DNA from: Deltaproteobacteria bacterium
GTDB taxonomy: Bacteria > Desulfobacterota > Desulfarculia > Adiutricales > JAGVGV01
Length of the DNA stretch: 7,024 nt
Assembly: GCA_015233515.1 (NCBI GenBank)
Contig: JADFXS010000068.1
Span: 1 to 7,024, forward strand
Direction: 5' to 3'
A program made the translations under genes and the position numbers. The notes under the pieces were generated by a model. The model did no database searches. It was not told where the DNA came from and worked only from the letters and a program-made list of their open reading frames with translations. Below are positions 6,542 through 7,024 of this stretch, piece by piece (position 1 is the first letter of the stretch; every line of letters starts with the position of its first letter).

Positions 6542-6793
6542 GCTATAAATCTTTCATGAAAAAAAAACCTTGGATAAAGACTATTGGAAGCGTTTTAATT
6601 TATAAATTCTTCAAAAAAACCGAAAATAGTTAGAACCGTCGCGGTGGTTGTCCTATAAATGATGGCGATAATTTCCGACAACCTGACTTATCGAGTTCGA
6701 TTGTACCTCCATGGTTTTAACAAACCAGTAAGTAAATTAACCATAATAATTTTTTAGACTCGACGGCTTGACAGCTCAACTGGATAAACCTTT

Positions 6794-6799
6794 AAGGAG
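6794..6799 (+). promoter_or_regulatory. Ribosome binding site of the GTPase gene
   Basis: A full AAGGAG lies 6 bases before ATG 6806. It is the strongest ribosome binding site in the window and fixes this start. Confidence 0.8.
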
Positions 6800-6805
6800 A
6801 AAAAA

Positions 6806-7018
6806 ATGACTCTATCCATTGCCGACGAAGCGAAAGCCCTAAAAGACAAATTGTCGAATGATGAAAAAAACCCGCTTAAAGTTGCTCTGTTCGGACAACC
6901 GGGTTCTGGTAAGTCTTCCATAATCAACAAACTAGTCGGAGCGGAGGTGGCCAAAACCGGCCCTAAAACCGATGTAACCCAACAGGCGGATATAGTCCAG
7001 ATGTTTCATCTCGGATAA
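6806..7018 (+). CDS. P-loop GTPase, N-terminal fragment; frame ends in foreign sequence
   Basis: The 70-residue reading frame begins with a charged helical lead and then LKVALFGQPGSGKSSIINKL: a beta strand followed by a Walker A/G1 loop of the GTPase type (GxPGSGKSS, residues 30-38). TDVTQ (55-59) may hold the G2 threonine. This resembles the start of Era-like or dynamin-like GTPases, but G3 to G5 are absent, so the subfamily and even GTP specificity are not shown. Residues 1-60 (to base 6985) look genuine. The last ten residues and the stop lie entirely inside a 39-base exact inverted copy of beta-prime gene sequence, so the stop is probably not the natural end. The gene is on the same strand as the operon but separated by about 860 bases, and may be an unrelated neighbour. 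Confidence 0.75.
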   Translation: MTLSIADEAKALKDKLSNDEKNPLKVALFGQPGSGKSSIINKLVGAEVAKTGPKTDVTQQADIVQMFHLG

Positions 7019-7024
7019 ACATCG
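6986..7024 (-). repeat. Terminal copy of the 39-base inverted repeat, probable chimeric junction
   Basis: Exact reverse complement of 1743-1781, running to the last base of the window. Identity stops sharply at 6985/6986 (G against the expected C). The GTPase frame crosses the junction and stops inside the copy. Such inverted joins over a few kilobases are typical of whole-genome-amplification chimeras or assembly-graph errors at contig ends; a real inversion is possible. Confidence 0.9.

Larger units (their letters stand above)
5946..6805 (+). other. Non-coding region between cas6 and the GTPase gene
   Basis: About 860 bases with no convincing gene on either strand. It is AT-richer than the flanking genes, especially after 6200. 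It holds an 8-base inverted repeat (6040-6047 with 6084-6091), a short perfect hairpin (AAGTCT-GGA-AGACTT, 6174-6188), copy 2 of the promoter-like repeat (6309-6333), a large structured element (about 6339-6544), a palindrome AATTTATAAATT (6597-6608), and a 7-base inverted repeat GGTTGTC/GACAACC (6646-6652 with 6677-6683). No clear intrinsic terminator (a stable stem followed by a T run) and no spaced direct repeats of CRISPR type were found. Confidence 0.7.

Noticed and set aside
6284..6559. 91-codon plus-strand reading frame
   Set aside because: It runs straight through the nested palindrome and long stem, has no ribosome binding site, and its translation shows no recognisable protein pattern.
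6646..6683. GGTTGTC/GACAACC inverted repeat
   Set aside because: Seven bases with a 24-base loop in an AT-rich region is weak, and nothing links it to a function.
6768..6796. TTGACA at 6768-6773 as a -35 element for the GTPase gene
   Set aside because: At 17 bases the -10 position reads TTTAAG and would overlap the ribosome binding site, leaving almost no leader.
5946..6805. CRISPR array next to cas6
   Set aside because: I looked for regularly spaced direct repeats of about 25-40 bases and found none; the only direct repeat is the single far-spaced pair at 4924 and 6309.

Overview
The window looks like a bacterial, probably metagenomic, contig from an uncultured lineage. Four tightly packed plus-strand genes are followed by about 860 bases of AT-richer non-coding DNA and the start of a fifth gene. 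I cannot name the organism. The gene families (multisubunit RNA polymerase, sigma-54, sigma-54 activator, Cas6) place it in Bacteria.

Layout: (1) 3-2153, the C-terminal two thirds of a divergent RNA polymerase beta-prime subunit, entering from the left edge, with the catalytic NADFDGD motif, bridge helix, zinc cysteines and trigger loop. (2) 2153-3463, a protein that I read as a very divergent sigma-54 (RpoN): Leu-rich N-terminus, acidic region ending in NPLL, core-binding domain, HTH and a degenerate RpoN box. (3) 3460-4929, a sigma-54 activator (bacterial enhancer-binding protein) with a degenerate receiver domain, an AAA+ domain with GAYTGA, and no DNA-binding domain. (4) 5001-5945, a Cas6-family CRISPR RNA endoribonuclease. 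(5) From 6806, the first 60 residues of a P-loop GTPase. Its reading frame then runs into a 39-base exact inverted copy of part of gene 1, at the very end of the window. This is probably a chimeric or assembly junction.

Genes 1 and 2 overlap by 1 base and genes 2 and 3 by 4, so they form one translationally coupled unit. The main result is that a polymerase catalytic subunit, a sigma-54 and a sigma-54 activator, all divergent from housekeeping forms, sit together with an RNA-processing nuclease. This suggests a dedicated, ATP-gated second transcription machine with its own RNA-processing enzyme. I know of no described system of this composition.

Two copies of a 25-base sequence (21/25 identical), one just before cas6 and one in the non-coding region, have exactly the spacing of a -24/-12 promoter: TGGAAA-N5-TTGT, against the sigma-54 consensus TGGCAC-N5-TTGC. 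They could be promoters of this machine. The start site predicted from the second copy falls at the foot of a long-range stem (about 6339-6361 with 6522-6544) that encloses further hairpins. This is a candidate structured RNA, and possibly a Cas6 substrate. No CRISPR array or other cas gene is visible in the window.
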